64,000 nt of DNA, taken from contig QOCQ01000008.1 in assembly GCA_003574685.1 (NCBI GenBank), positions 124,001-188,000 on the forward strand. Direction: 5' to 3'. Position 1 is the first letter of the stretch; each line of letters starts with the position of its first letter. This DNA is from Rhodospirillaceae bacterium SYSU D60007 (GTDB lineage Bacteria; Pseudomonadota; Alphaproteobacteria; Reyranellales; Reyranellaceae). Under the pieces are notes generated by a model. That model was not told the origin of the DNA. It searched no databases and worked only from the letters and a program-made list of their open reading frames with translations. Of the stretch, positions 46,346 through 54,298 are shown piece after piece. A program made the position numbers and the translations under genes.

Positions 46346-47253
46346 CTGAGAAGCGATCGGCGGCCCGTGGGCAATTGAATGTCGGCCCGCATGCCGGGGA
46401 GCAGCCGGTAATGCTGCGGATCGTCGCCCAAATAATCCTTTTCCAAAGCGATCCGGACGGCAAAGCGGGCCTCACCGCCCGGTACGCTGGCGATATCCAC
46501 GACCTTGCCCCTGAGGGCTCGGTCACCGCGTCTGGCATAGGCGGGAAACGTCACGATAGCGTCCTGGCTCACGGCAACGATGCCGACGTCGCGGTCGGCG
46601 AGATGGATCGCCACCTCCATGCGCCGGTCGCCGGCCGCGGGATGGAGCCGGGCGATGATTTCTCCGCCACTGACACTGGCGCCCGGGCCGAGCCGCTTGA
46701 GGTGGCGAATGAGCCCGTCGGCGGGGGCATCCACCACAAGACGCTCTCGGCGCATTTCCCGATCGGCCAGCTCGGCGGCATAGCGGTCCCGTTCAGCGAT
46801 GGCATCGGCCATGGCTTTCGTGTGGCCCGGCTCGTCGGGCGACGTTGCCCGCAGGTTTTCGACATATCGGGCCAGCACGCGATGGACCGCCGTCAGCCGG
46901 GCGATCTCCTCGCTGAGCTGGCTGTCATCGAGCCGCAGCAGGATCTGGCCTGCACGCACGGCCTCGCCCTCCGTCACCAGCATTTCCTTGACCCGGCCGC
47001 CCCTGGGATGGCTGATCGCAAGCGGCGGCACCGTGGCCTGCACCAGCCCATGGGCCGTCACCGCGCTGTCCACCTGGCCGAAATGCAGCCAGGCGCCGGC
47101 GGCAGCCACCATCAGGGCAAGAACCACGATGAGCCATGTCGCGAAGGGTGAATGCCGGCGCGCCGTCAGGGGCTCCTGCTCCGGCAGGAAGTCCGCGCAG
47201 GCGGCCCCCACACCCGGAAGGCGCGCCTCTGCCAGCCGCCGCACAAGGTTCAT
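46327..47253 (-). CDS. HlyD-family membrane-fusion protein, short form
   Basis: This 308-residue protein has one membrane helix (FATWLIVVLALMVAAAGAWL), a biotinyl-lipoyl domain (HPRGGRVKEMLVTEGEAVRAGQILLRL), a short helical hairpin (about residues 108-165), the second lipoyl half (VDAPADGLIRHLKRLGPGASVSGGEII) and a beta domain. Typical type I secretion adaptors exceed 420 residues; here the coiled-coil hairpin is much shorter. It overlaps the ABC transporter gene by four bases and is its partner. No TolC-like gene is in this locus, so the outer-membrane route is unclear. Confidence 0.82.
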   Translation of the reverse strand: MNLVRRLAEARLPGVGAACADFLPEQEPLTARRHSPFATWLIVVLALMVAAAGAWLHFGQVDSAVTAHGLVQATVPPLAISHPRGGRVKEMLVTEGEAVRAGQILLRLDDSQLSEEIARLTAVHRVLARYVENLRATSPDEPGHTKAMADAIAERDRYAAELADREMRRERLVVDAPADGLIRHLKRLGPGASVSGGEIIARLHPAAGDRRMEVAIHLADRDVGIVAVSQDAIVTFPAYARRGDRALRGKVVDIASVPGGEARFAVRIALEKDYLGDDPQHYRLLPGMRADIQLPTGRRSLLSYFFDP

Positions 47254-49148
47254 GCCGGCATTCCTATCCCCGCGCCTGTGCCGAGGCCGGCGATGGCAAG
47301 CGCGGGCGAGGCTGGCCGACCGCGGCTGTTTTCGGCCATCCGGATGCGCGCATAGGCCATCACGTCGGCGGGGGACCCCCGGCGCTCGACGCGGCCGTTG
47401 ATCACCAGCGCCACCTGGTCGGCAATGGCAAGGGGCGCCAGCCGATGCGTGATGATGACCACGGTGCGTCCCCGCGCGTTGGCTTTCAGGGCGCGAAGGA
47501 ACTGTTCCTCGCTCGCCGGATCGAGGGCACTGGTTGCCTCGTCGAGCACGATGATCCGGGGATTGCGGACCATGGCGCGGACAATGCAGATCAATTGTTT
47601 CTGCCCGGCCGACAGGCCGCTGCCACGTTCCCCGAGCATGGTGTTGTAGCCGCGCGGCAGGCGCTGGATGAACCCGTGCGCGCCGACCATCCTGGCGACC
47701 GCAACAAGCCGCGCCGGATCTGCGCCGCCAGCGCCCATGGCCATGTTCTCCAGCACCGTGCCAGAGAACAGTTGCGCGTCCTGTGGTACGCAGCCGATCT
47801 GGGCGCGCAGTTGCGCCGGCGGGATATGGGATACCTCGGTGCCGTCGATCAGCACGCGGCCCGACGAGGCGCGATAAAGGCCCTGAAGGAGGTTGGCGAG
47901 CGTCGTCTTGCCTGAACCGGAAGGACCGACAACCCCCACGATCGTTCCTGGTTCGATGTGCAGGTCAATATCGTGAACGGCCGGGGGCGCATCCGGCGCA
48001 TGGCGAAAGCTGACGCCTTCAAAGGCAATCTCTCCGGCGATCTGCGGCACCACTGCCGGCCCGGCGGCCCCGCTCTCGGCGGGCTCGCGCATCACGTCAT
48101 CGATGCGCCGGAAAGCCGCGCGCACCGACTGGATGGTATGCCAGGCGCTGACCACTTGCCGCATCGGCGTCAGCGCCCGCGCAGAAAGCATGCTGATGGC
48201 CACCAGCGCGCCCACGGACAGACGCTGCGCGGCCATTTCGTGCACACCCAGGAGGATCACGCCCAGCCCGGCGAAGAGCTGCAGGGAGCCCGTGAGCGAG
48301 GTCACGACATTGACGAGGTTGTTGGCCCGGTAACCCGTCCATGCCGCCTGCGCGACACGCGTCCCCCAGCGCCGTTCCATCTCCGCTTCCAGACCCAGCG
48401 CCTTGATCGTCCCCGCGTTGCTGACAGTCTCGTTGAGCATCGAGCCCTTGGCCGCGAGCGCCTCGAAGCTCTCTTCGACATGGCGTCTCTGGGCACGGTG
48501 CGTAAGCAACGATATGCCGGCGAATACCGGCATCATCAGCAGGACGGCCACGCCGATCGGCGGACTGATGGCAAGGATGGCGGCGAGGCAGAGGACGGCA
48601 AAGCCCAGATCGATGATCAGGGAGGGCATGTGACCGGTGAAGAAGGCACGCAACGTATCGAGCTGGCGCAGCCGTTCCGCAATCAGACCGGACGGCGTGC
48701 GTTCAAAATACGGGTAGGGCAGACGCAACAGATGGTGCACGACCTCGCGCGAAAGCAGGGTATCGACACGTGCACCGGTGTGGCTTGAGATGTAGCCGCG
48801 CAGGATGCGCAACCCGAGGTCGAACAGGTAGGCGATGCCCAGGCCAACCGCCAGGGTGGTCATCAGGGTGGCGCCCGACGAGTAGGGATTGTCGTGGCCG
48901 ATGACCCGGTTGAACACGGCCATCAGGAACAAGGGCGTCGCCAGGGCCAGTATATTGATGGCCAGCGATGCCACCAACAGTTCGCCAAGCACATTGCGGA
49001 TGCGGCGACGGAGCAGGGACTTCCAGTTCTGCTGCCCTGTCTCAAGGGAATCGACGCCTGGGCGCGTCGATTTTGGTCCATCGGGGTCTGAATCGAAGGC
49101 GGCGGCCGACTCGCCGTCGTACAAGGGCGCATGATCAGGCGGCGGCAT
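47250..49148 (-). CDS. Type I secretion ABC transporter, permease-ATPase fusion
   Basis: This 632-residue protein has a six-helix exporter domain (residues 50-330) and a C-terminal ATPase with Walker A GPSGSGKTTL, an altered signature LSAGQKQ where LSGGQ is usual, Walker B IIVLDEATSALD and ITHRL. Similarity is to the PrtD/HlyB and LapB class. No C39 peptidase domain is present; the first 40 residues are polar. It should export a protein or peptide together with the HlyD-type protein. No RTX-type substrate is nearby. Confidence 0.86.
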   Translation of the reverse strand: MPPPDHAPLYDGESAAAFDSDPDGPKSTRPGVDSLETGQQNWKSLLRRRIRNVLGELLVASLAINILALATPLFLMAVFNRVIGHDNPYSSGATLMTTLAVGLGIAYLFDLGLRILRGYISSHTGARVDTLLSREVVHHLLRLPYPYFERTPSGLIAERLRQLDTLRAFFTGHMPSLIIDLGFAVLCLAAILAISPPIGVAVLLMMPVFAGISLLTHRAQRRHVEESFEALAAKGSMLNETVSNAGTIKALGLEAEMERRWGTRVAQAAWTGYRANNLVNVVTSLTGSLQLFAGLGVILLGVHEMAAQRLSVGALVAISMLSARALTPMRQVVSAWHTIQSVRAAFRRIDDVMREPAESGAAGPAVVPQIAGEIAFEGVSFRHAPDAPPAVHDIDLHIEPGTIVGVVGPSGSGKTTLANLLQGLYRASSGRVLIDGTEVSHIPPAQLRAQIGCVPQDAQLFSGTVLENMAMGAGGADPARLVAVARMVGAHGFIQRLPRGYNTMLGERGSGLSAGQKQLICIVRAMVRNPRIIVLDEATSALDPASEEQFLRALKANARGRTVVIITHRLAPLAIADQVALVINGRVERRGSPADVMAYARIRMAENSRGRPASPALAIAGLGTGAGIGMPA

Positions 49149-49171
49149 CGCGGGGACGTCTCAACTTTTTT

Positions 49172-49192
49172 CTGCAATACAGAAGTTTGCAG
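49172..49192. promoter_or_regulatory. CTGCAA-N9-TTGCAG dyad upstream of the ABC exporter gene
   Basis: Six-base inverted arms separated by nine bases lie 24 bases before the ABC transporter start (49148, minus strand), in a 275-base A+T-richer divergent region that also holds the promoter of the secreted protein at 49424. It may be an operator. Evidence is symmetry and position only. Confidence 0.3.
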
Positions 49193-49423
49193 CGATATTC
49201 TAATGTACTCCCGCAAATTCAGCCATGACTTTGACCCTGACGGGAAAAATCATCGGCTAAACGTGAATTTCAGGCAGGAATTGGGCAATCTTTTCTTGTT
49301 CTGTTCTCTCGATTGCTCGCAGACCAACGGAAATGAGTCCCCTTTGCGCCCGGCAAATGTTATAGGCTTTCTCTCCATTTAGCGGTCCGGGTATTCGTCC
49401 GGATTATCAGGAAGCCATTTTTC

Positions 49424-50512
49424 ATGCTGCCTTCACGATTTATTCCCGCGCTTGCCATGGTCCTGATGAGTGCGGGCGCTCTTTCGGCTGCGTATGCCGC
49501 CCCACCGCAACTCAGCGGCTCCAGGGCGGTCGCACCCGCCGTCCTGGCACCCCAGGCGAATGATCTCGCCGATGCAATCGCTCGCAACGAAGGCGACTGG
49601 CGCAGCCGGGTCCGGTCCTATCTGCAGGCCGCCTATCCCGACCGCACGGCCACCACGGACCGCGCCATCCAGCTCCTGAAGGCCGTCAACCAGAAGTGTC
49701 TCGCCTCGCGCACCTGCCCGCCCAACGTGCTGAACGAAATCGCGCTCATGTCCAAGAGCGCGGCTTGCGCGGCGTTCATTATTGATTCGGTCTGCGTGCG
49801 GCGCTTCAACGTGCCGCGCGGCGCCCAGGCTTTCGATTTCGGACCGACGGGGCAGCCGGTGTATCCCGGGATGCGGGCGGTCACACCCGGCGATCCGCGG
49901 ATCACCGGCGCCAGCCTGAACGGCGTGCGGTACAACGATGCCTATCCGGCGTCCGGCGACTCGGTTATCGGCATCTCAAGCTTCAAGACCACGGCCGGGC
50001 CGGGCAAGTACCGGGTCGTGCTGGTCAGCGGCAAGCGGCCACTGGCTCAGGCCCTGACCACGCCATTCGGGCGCACGATCCAGGCCAACGGACGGTCAAT
50101 CGAGGTGTTCGCGGCCGGCCCTGACCGGTGGCTGCCGCGCGGCGCGCTGGCGAACGGCGCGCCCGACCAGGTCTTCTCGCCCAGCAACGTTCTCCCGGGC
50201 AGCGCACCGGCCGTGGTCTTCGACATCGACCACGCCGGCGGCGAGCTGGTGCTTGCCTTCCCGCAGACCGCCGAAATCGGCGCCCTGCTGCTGGAGCCTG
50301 CCGGGCAGACCTCCGGTTTCGTGCTGGACGCGACAGCCCAGTCCATGGGGCCGGTTTCCAACCGTGCCTGCCTGGAGCAGGAGCAGCGCATCGACAGGGC
50401 GCTGGCGGAACTGCCGCAGGATGAGCCTCCGGGCAGGAACTGCCCCGGTGGCATCTGCCGTCCGCCGGAGCCGCCCTGCGTCGGGATCTGCGCACCGCTC
50501 AGCCGCAGCTAG
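49424..50512 (+). CDS. Secreted protein of unknown function with cysteine-rich tail
   Basis: This 362-residue protein has a Sec signal peptide (cleavage near AYA-APP, residue 26), a helical segment with two cysteines (QKCLASRTCPPNVLNEIALM), a beta-rich central part (residues 130-310) and a short C-terminal tail with paired cysteines (NCPGGICRPPEPPCVGIC). I do not recognise the family. It is first in a plus-strand run with the beta-barrel and OPX genes, 36 bases before the barrel gene, and so probably works in the same export machine. Confidence 0.65.
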   Translation: MLPSRFIPALAMVLMSAGALSAAYAAPPQLSGSRAVAPAVLAPQANDLADAIARNEGDWRSRVRSYLQAAYPDRTATTDRAIQLLKAVNQKCLASRTCPPNVLNEIALMSKSAACAAFIIDSVCVRRFNVPRGAQAFDFGPTGQPVYPGMRAVTPGDPRITGASLNGVRYNDAYPASGDSVIGISSFKTTAGPGKYRVVLVSGKRPLAQALTTPFGRTIQANGRSIEVFAAGPDRWLPRGALANGAPDQVFSPSNVLPGSAPAVVFDIDHAGGELVLAFPQTAEIGALLLEPAGQTSGFVLDATAQSMGPVSNRACLEQEQRIDRALAELPQDEPPGRNCPGGICRPPEPPCVGICAPLSRS

Positions 50513-50548
50513 CCAACCTCTCTTCATTCATTCTTCCGGGAAGACCAC

Positions 50549-51874
50549 GTGCGCATCCTATCGACCTTCAGGGCCGGAAGCTTTGCCGCGCTTGTGATGG
50601 CCTCGGCCGCCGTCGTTGTGCTGGATAGCAGCCCGGCCGATGCCCAGCAGTACGGGACGCCCGTGGTGACCCAGCGGCCATCGGGTGCACGCGACACACG
50701 GGCTGACCAGTCGGCCCGCGAGGCGTCGGTCCTCCGCCGCGCCAGCCCGGACAGCCCCGCGGGCTTCGCTGTCGGCTCGTTCGTGCTCTATCCGCGCCTC
50801 GAAATCGACGGCGAGTACGACGACAACGTCTTCAGGACACGCAATAACCGCGAGGACGATTTCATCTTCCGGGTCCGGCCGGGCTTTTCGCTCGTCAGCG
50901 ACTGGGCGCTGCACGGCGTCGAGTTCTATGCGCAGGGCGAGATCGGCCGCTACCTTGAGTTCGGCAGCGAGAGCTATGAGGCTTTCACCGTCGGCGGCAG
51001 AACGCGCTTCGATATCACCGACGAGCTTGCCTGGGTGGCGGACGGCGATGTTTCGCGCAATCGTCTGTCGCGTGGTGCCCCCGGCATTTTCGGCGGACCC
51101 ATCGGCCGAAACACGATCGTCAACACCTATACGCTCGGCACGGCCCTGGTTTACACCGGCGATCCCCTGTTCTGGCGCATCGGACCACGCTTCCGCCGCG
51201 CGGACTACGTCAAGGGCACGCCCGACAGCGAGAACTTCAACATCTACGAAATCGCGGCGCGCGTCGGCTACCGCATAACGCCGGATTTCTCCGTATTCAT
51301 CGATCCGTCGTACCAGTGGGTGCGCTACGACCGGAAGACCGATCCGTTCGGGTTCAAGCAGAACAACGAAGGCTTCGACGTGCGTTTCGGCATCGCCTAC
51401 GACGTGGCGCAGACCGTGACAGCGGAGCTTGGCGTGGGCTACTTCCGCCGCACGTACAGCGATTCGCGGTTCAAGGATCAGGACGGTCTCTCCGTGCTGG
51501 CGCGGCTCTACTGGAATCCGACGGACCTGATATCGGTCGAGGCCGAGGCACGGCGTTCGCTGTCGGAGTACCGGACCACGATCAACAACATCGCGGCCGT
51601 GGGCAATGCGATCGAAACCTATGTCGGTCTGCGTGTGGGCTGGGAAGCGGCCAGTGCGCTGGTGGTCGATGCCGGCGGTGCGTTCGCGCACTACAAATAC
51701 CGCGGCCAGAACGTCACCGAGCGCTACTGGTTCTTCGATGTCGGCGCCCGATACTACCTGAACGCCAATTTCTACGTAGGTCCGCGCTATTTCTATGAGC
51801 GGCGCGATGCCTCGCCGAGTTCACTCAACTATACTGACAACCGCTTCCTGCTGACGATCGGCGCGCAGTTATGA
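50549..51874 (+). CDS. Outer-membrane beta-barrel protein of a polysaccharide export locus
   Basis: This 441-residue protein has a signal peptide (cleavage near ADA-QQY, residue 33) and then alternating aromatic/polar strands, for example VGSFVLYPRLEIDGEYDDNVF, RYWFFDVGARYYLNANFYVGP, ending in the outer-membrane signature LLTIGAQL. About 16-18 strands can be counted by eye. It resembles the barrel proteins (EpsL-type) found in exopolysaccharide clusters. With the OPX protein encoded 51 bases downstream it may form the outer-membrane exit. The start is GTG with GGGAAG upstream. Confidence 0.78.
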   Translation: MRILSTFRAGSFAALVMASAAVVVLDSSPADAQQYGTPVVTQRPSGARDTRADQSAREASVLRRASPDSPAGFAVGSFVLYPRLEIDGEYDDNVFRTRNNREDDFIFRVRPGFSLVSDWALHGVEFYAQGEIGRYLEFGSESYEAFTVGGRTRFDITDELAWVADGDVSRNRLSRGAPGIFGGPIGRNTIVNTYTLGTALVYTGDPLFWRIGPRFRRADYVKGTPDSENFNIYEIAARVGYRITPDFSVFIDPSYQWVRYDRKTDPFGFKQNNEGFDVRFGIAYDVAQTVTAELGVGYFRRTYSDSRFKDQDGLSVLARLYWNPTDLISVEAEARRSLSEYRTTINNIAAVGNAIETYVGLRVGWEAASALVVDAGGAFAHYKYRGQNVTERYWFFDVGARYYLNANFYVGPRYFYERRDASPSSLNYTDNRFLLTIGAQL

Positions 51875-51925
51875 CGCGCCGCCTGAGAGCCCGCATTTTT
51901 GACCATTGATATACGAGGGGGTTCC

Positions 51926-52540
51926 GTGAGCTGCGTATACCACCCCATGCCATATGCCGGCCGCACAGGAAAGCTGGCGCACAGGGTCCTTGCCATCGCC
52001 GCCGTTGCGGGCGCGCTGGCGCTTGCCGCCTGCGAGGGCGGCACGAGCACGGTCGGTATCCCGTGCCCCGGCGACAAGGCGCTGGTTGGCGGCCTCAACT
52101 ACAAGCTGGGAGTCGGCGACAAGGTCAGGGTCACCGTCATTGGCCAGCCCGAGCTCGGCGGCGAGGCCGAGGTGGATGCCGGCGGCAAGATCGTCATGGG
52201 CCTGGCGGGCGAGGTCATGGCTGCGGACCGCACGGTGGGCCAGCTCCAGGCCGACATCACTTCGCGGCTGAGGAGCAACATCCTGGTCGACCCGAAGGTC
52301 GCGGTGCAGGTCTCGGGCTATCGGCCCGTCACGGTGCTGGGCCAGGTGCGCCAGCCCGGTCGCTATCCGTTCTCGTTCGGCCTCAACGTGCGCGGCGCCG
52401 CGGCGCTGGCGGGCGGCTACGAGCGGCGTGCCAGCAATGACCGCGCGGCCATCTTCCGCGAGGGCAAGCAGTGCGATGCCGGTCCGGAAACGCCGCTGTT
52501 CCCCGGCGATACCGTGGAAGTGCTGCGGCGCACATTCTGA
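51926..52540 (+). CDS. Short polysaccharide export (OPX/Wza-like) lipoprotein
   Basis: This 204-residue protein has a lipobox ALAAC (Cys36) then a polysaccharide-export domain (YKLGVGDKVRVTVIGQPELGGEAEVDAGGKI) and one SLBB-type segment (VTVLGQVRQPGRYPFSFGLNVRGAAALAGGY). It ends directly after VEVLRRTF. E. coli Wza is much longer and ends in the amphipathic helix that crosses the outer membrane; that helix is absent here. A GAGGGGG site selects GTG 51926 over the TTG at 51899. It probably pairs with the adjacent beta-barrel. Confidence 0.82.
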   Translation: MSCVYHPMPYAGRTGKLAHRVLAIAAVAGALALAACEGGTSTVGIPCPGDKALVGGLNYKLGVGDKVRVTVIGQPELGGEAEVDAGGKIVMGLAGEVMAADRTVGQLQADITSRLRSNILVDPKVAVQVSGYRPVTVLGQVRQPGRYPFSFGLNVRGAAALAGGYERRASNDRAAIFREGKQCDAGPETPLFPGDTVEVLRRTF

Positions 52541-52561
52541 TCCGCCAGCGTCCTGCCGGCT

Positions 52562-52592
52562 TTGACATTCCCCGACCGCGGTCGGCTATGGT
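52562..52592 (+). promoter_or_regulatory. Candidate promoter with palindrome in a 19-base spacer
   Basis: A consensus -35 TTGACA (52562-52567) and a weaker -10 TATGGT (52587-52592) are 19 bases apart, with a perfect 14-base palindrome CCGACCGCGGTCGG (52572-52585) between them. Long spacers holding a dyad are characteristic of MerR-type promoters. Transcription would start almost at the ATG of the next gene (52602), giving a nearly leaderless message. This is inferred from sequence only. Confidence 0.33.
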
Positions 52593-52601
52593 GGCCGGGC
52601 C

Positions 52602-53426
52602 ATGACGCCGCCGGCCGCCATCGCCATGCTGCGACAGCCCAGACGCCTGTGGGCGATCCCCGCGGTGCATGGTGTGGTGCACCGCCTTCTGGCGGTGGCC
52701 AACACGATCGCCGGAAGGCTTGAAAGCGGCGACAGCCTGGTTTTTCTGGGTAATCTCATCGGCGGTCGGCAGGGAGATGAGCCCGCCGATGTCGCCGCCA
52801 CGCTCGATCTGGCACTGACTCTGCGCCGGCGTGTGCTGGCGCTGCCGGGTGCGCGCGCCTGCGACGTCGTGTTCCTGCGCGGCACGCAGGAGGAGATGTG
52901 GACCAAGCTGGAGCAGCTTCACTTCGCGCAGGGACCGGCAGAGGTGCTGCGCTGGATGCTGCAGCGTGGACTTGAGGGCACCGTCGCTGCCTACGGCGGC
53001 AGCGGCGCCGTCGACGAAGGTCTGCGCGCCGTCCGCGACGGACCCATGGCGATCGCGCGCTGGACCGGCGAGCTGCGCCGCAGCCTGCGGGCACGGCCGG
53101 GCCACGTCGAATGGCTGTCCGCGATCCGCCGCGCGGCGCTGAGCGACGATGGCCACCTGCTGGCGGTGCATCACGGCATTGATCCGCGCAAGCCGCTTGA
53201 CCTCCAGGGGGATTCCTTCTGGTGGGGCAGCGGCGTGGCGTTCGACACCATCGATGCGCCCTATGGCGGCATCGGCCGCATGATCCGCGGCTTCGATCGC
53301 AGCCATCCCGGTATTGTCGATGGCGCGCATACCCTGACGCTGGATGGCGGCTGCGGCTCGGGCGGGCCGCTCCTGGCCGCACTGCTCGATGCGCGCGGCG
53401 TCGTGCTCGATATCGTCCAGGGCTGA
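52602..53426 (+). CDS. Metallophosphoesterase-fold protein with degenerate metal-binding motifs
   Basis: This 274-residue protein follows the layout of PPP-type bacterial phosphatases, but the catalytic motifs have decayed. GDIHG is PAVHG (AIPAVHGVVHRL), GDxxxRG is LGNLIGGR (GDSLVFLGNLIGGRQ), and GNHE is RGTQEE (VVFLRGTQEEMW). The later HHGI and closing strands are kept (LLAVHHGIDPRKPLD). The Asp, Asn and His residues that hold both metals are replaced, so activity is unlikely while the fold appears intact. The frame is clean, so this looks like a pseudoenzyme and not a decaying gene. It follows the export operon. Confidence 0.72.
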   Translation: MTPPAAIAMLRQPRRLWAIPAVHGVVHRLLAVANTIAGRLESGDSLVFLGNLIGGRQGDEPADVAATLDLALTLRRRVLALPGARACDVVFLRGTQEEMWTKLEQLHFAQGPAEVLRWMLQRGLEGTVAAYGGSGAVDEGLRAVRDGPMAIARWTGELRRSLRARPGHVEWLSAIRRAALSDDGHLLAVHHGIDPRKPLDLQGDSFWWGSGVAFDTIDAPYGGIGRMIRGFDRSHPGIVDGAHTLTLDGGCGSGGPLLAALLDARGVVLDIVQG

Positions 53427-53445
53427 CCGATATTTTTCCGAACTG

Positions 53446-53550
53446 ACACGCGGAGCGCGGGCGTCTCGCCCGCACCGGCGCGCCAGCGCCGGCAATTCGC
53501 CCGCCGCTGGCGCTCCGGGCGATGCGGGCCGGACGCCCGCGCTCCGTGTG
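53446..53550. repeat. GGGAGCGCGGGC-type inverted-repeat element (family B)
   Basis: Arms ACACGCGGAGCGCGGGCGTC and the complement ending GCTCCGTGTG bound about 105 bp with GCCGGCGCGCC-type inner hairpins. It lies between the convergent pseudophosphatase and DprE2-like genes and could act as a bidirectional terminator. Confidence 0.65.
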
Positions 53551-53555
53551 AGTCG

Positions 53556-54293
53556 TCAGAGGTCCAGGCGCTTGAACAGCGGTTCGGGGATGGCGCGCAC
53601 CGCTGCCATGATCCAGCGCCAGCGGGTGGGGCTGTAGATCACGTTGCGGCGGCGCTGCGCGGCGCGCCAGCACGAATCGGCGACCGCCTCGGTGGTTGCG
53701 ATGCCGCGCAGATCGGTGCGCGCGAATGTCATGCCGCTGTCGAAGGGTCCGGCCTTCACCAGCGTCACCGACACCCCGGCGCGGTGCAGCCGGCCGCGAT
53801 AGCCCGATACCAGGGCGTGCAGGCCGGCCTTGCTGGCACCGTAGACGTAGTTGCGCGGCCGGCCGCGATCGCCCGCGACCGAGCCGATCACGACCACCCG
53901 CGCGCCGGGTTTTTCCTCCAGCACCGGCAGCAGGCGCAGCATCACGCTCGCGGCGCCGGCGAGATTGGTACCGATGACGGCCGCCGCCTGTTCCGGCCGC
54001 CGCTCCAGGGCTGCCTGAAGCGGCATGACGGCGAAGGCCAGCAGAATGTTCGGTTCCCGCACGGCGCCAAGGCGGAGCGCCAGCGCATCGTGACCCGCCG
54101 GCGAGACGGCGTCGAACGCCAGGACTTCAGCCTCTGCGTTGAAACGCGTGCGCAGGTCGGCGGCCATGTCGGCAAGGTCGGCGGTGTCACGTCCGGCCAG
54201 CAACAACTGCGCTCCTTCCCGCGCCGCGCGGCGCGCAAAGGCCCGTCCCAGCGCGGAAGAGGCACCAAGAACCAGCCATGTCTGCCCGGCCAT
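53556..54293 (-). CDS. SDR reductase, DprE2-like
   Basis: This 245-residue SDR has the cofactor loop VLGASSALGRAFARR, the NLAGAASVMLRLLPVLEEK helix and catalytic Ser, Tyr and Lys in VIGSVAGDRGRPRNYVYGASKAG. In mycobacteria DprE2 reduces the 2-keto intermediate made by DprE1, completing epimerisation of decaprenyl-phospho-ribose to arabinose. The gene directly follows a DprE1-like oxidase with a five-base gap, which is why that role is suggested. The C-terminal segment IYSPTRWRWIMAAVRAIPEPLF resembles the membrane-associated end of DprE2-type proteins. Confidence 0.78.
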   Translation of the reverse strand: MAGQTWLVLGASSALGRAFARRAAREGAQLLLAGRDTADLADMAADLRTRFNAEAEVLAFDAVSPAGHDALALRLGAVREPNILLAFAVMPLQAALERRPEQAAAVIGTNLAGAASVMLRLLPVLEEKPGARVVVIGSVAGDRGRPRNYVYGASKAGLHALVSGYRGRLHRAGVSVTLVKAGPFDSGMTFARTDLRGIATTEAVADSCWRAAQRRRNVIYSPTRWRWIMAAVRAIPEPLFKRLDL

Positions 54294-54298
54294 GGCGG

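Noticed and set aside
46327-49148. RTX-type substrate for the type I exporter
   Set aside because: No glycine-aspartate nonapeptide repeats occur in any neighbouring protein.
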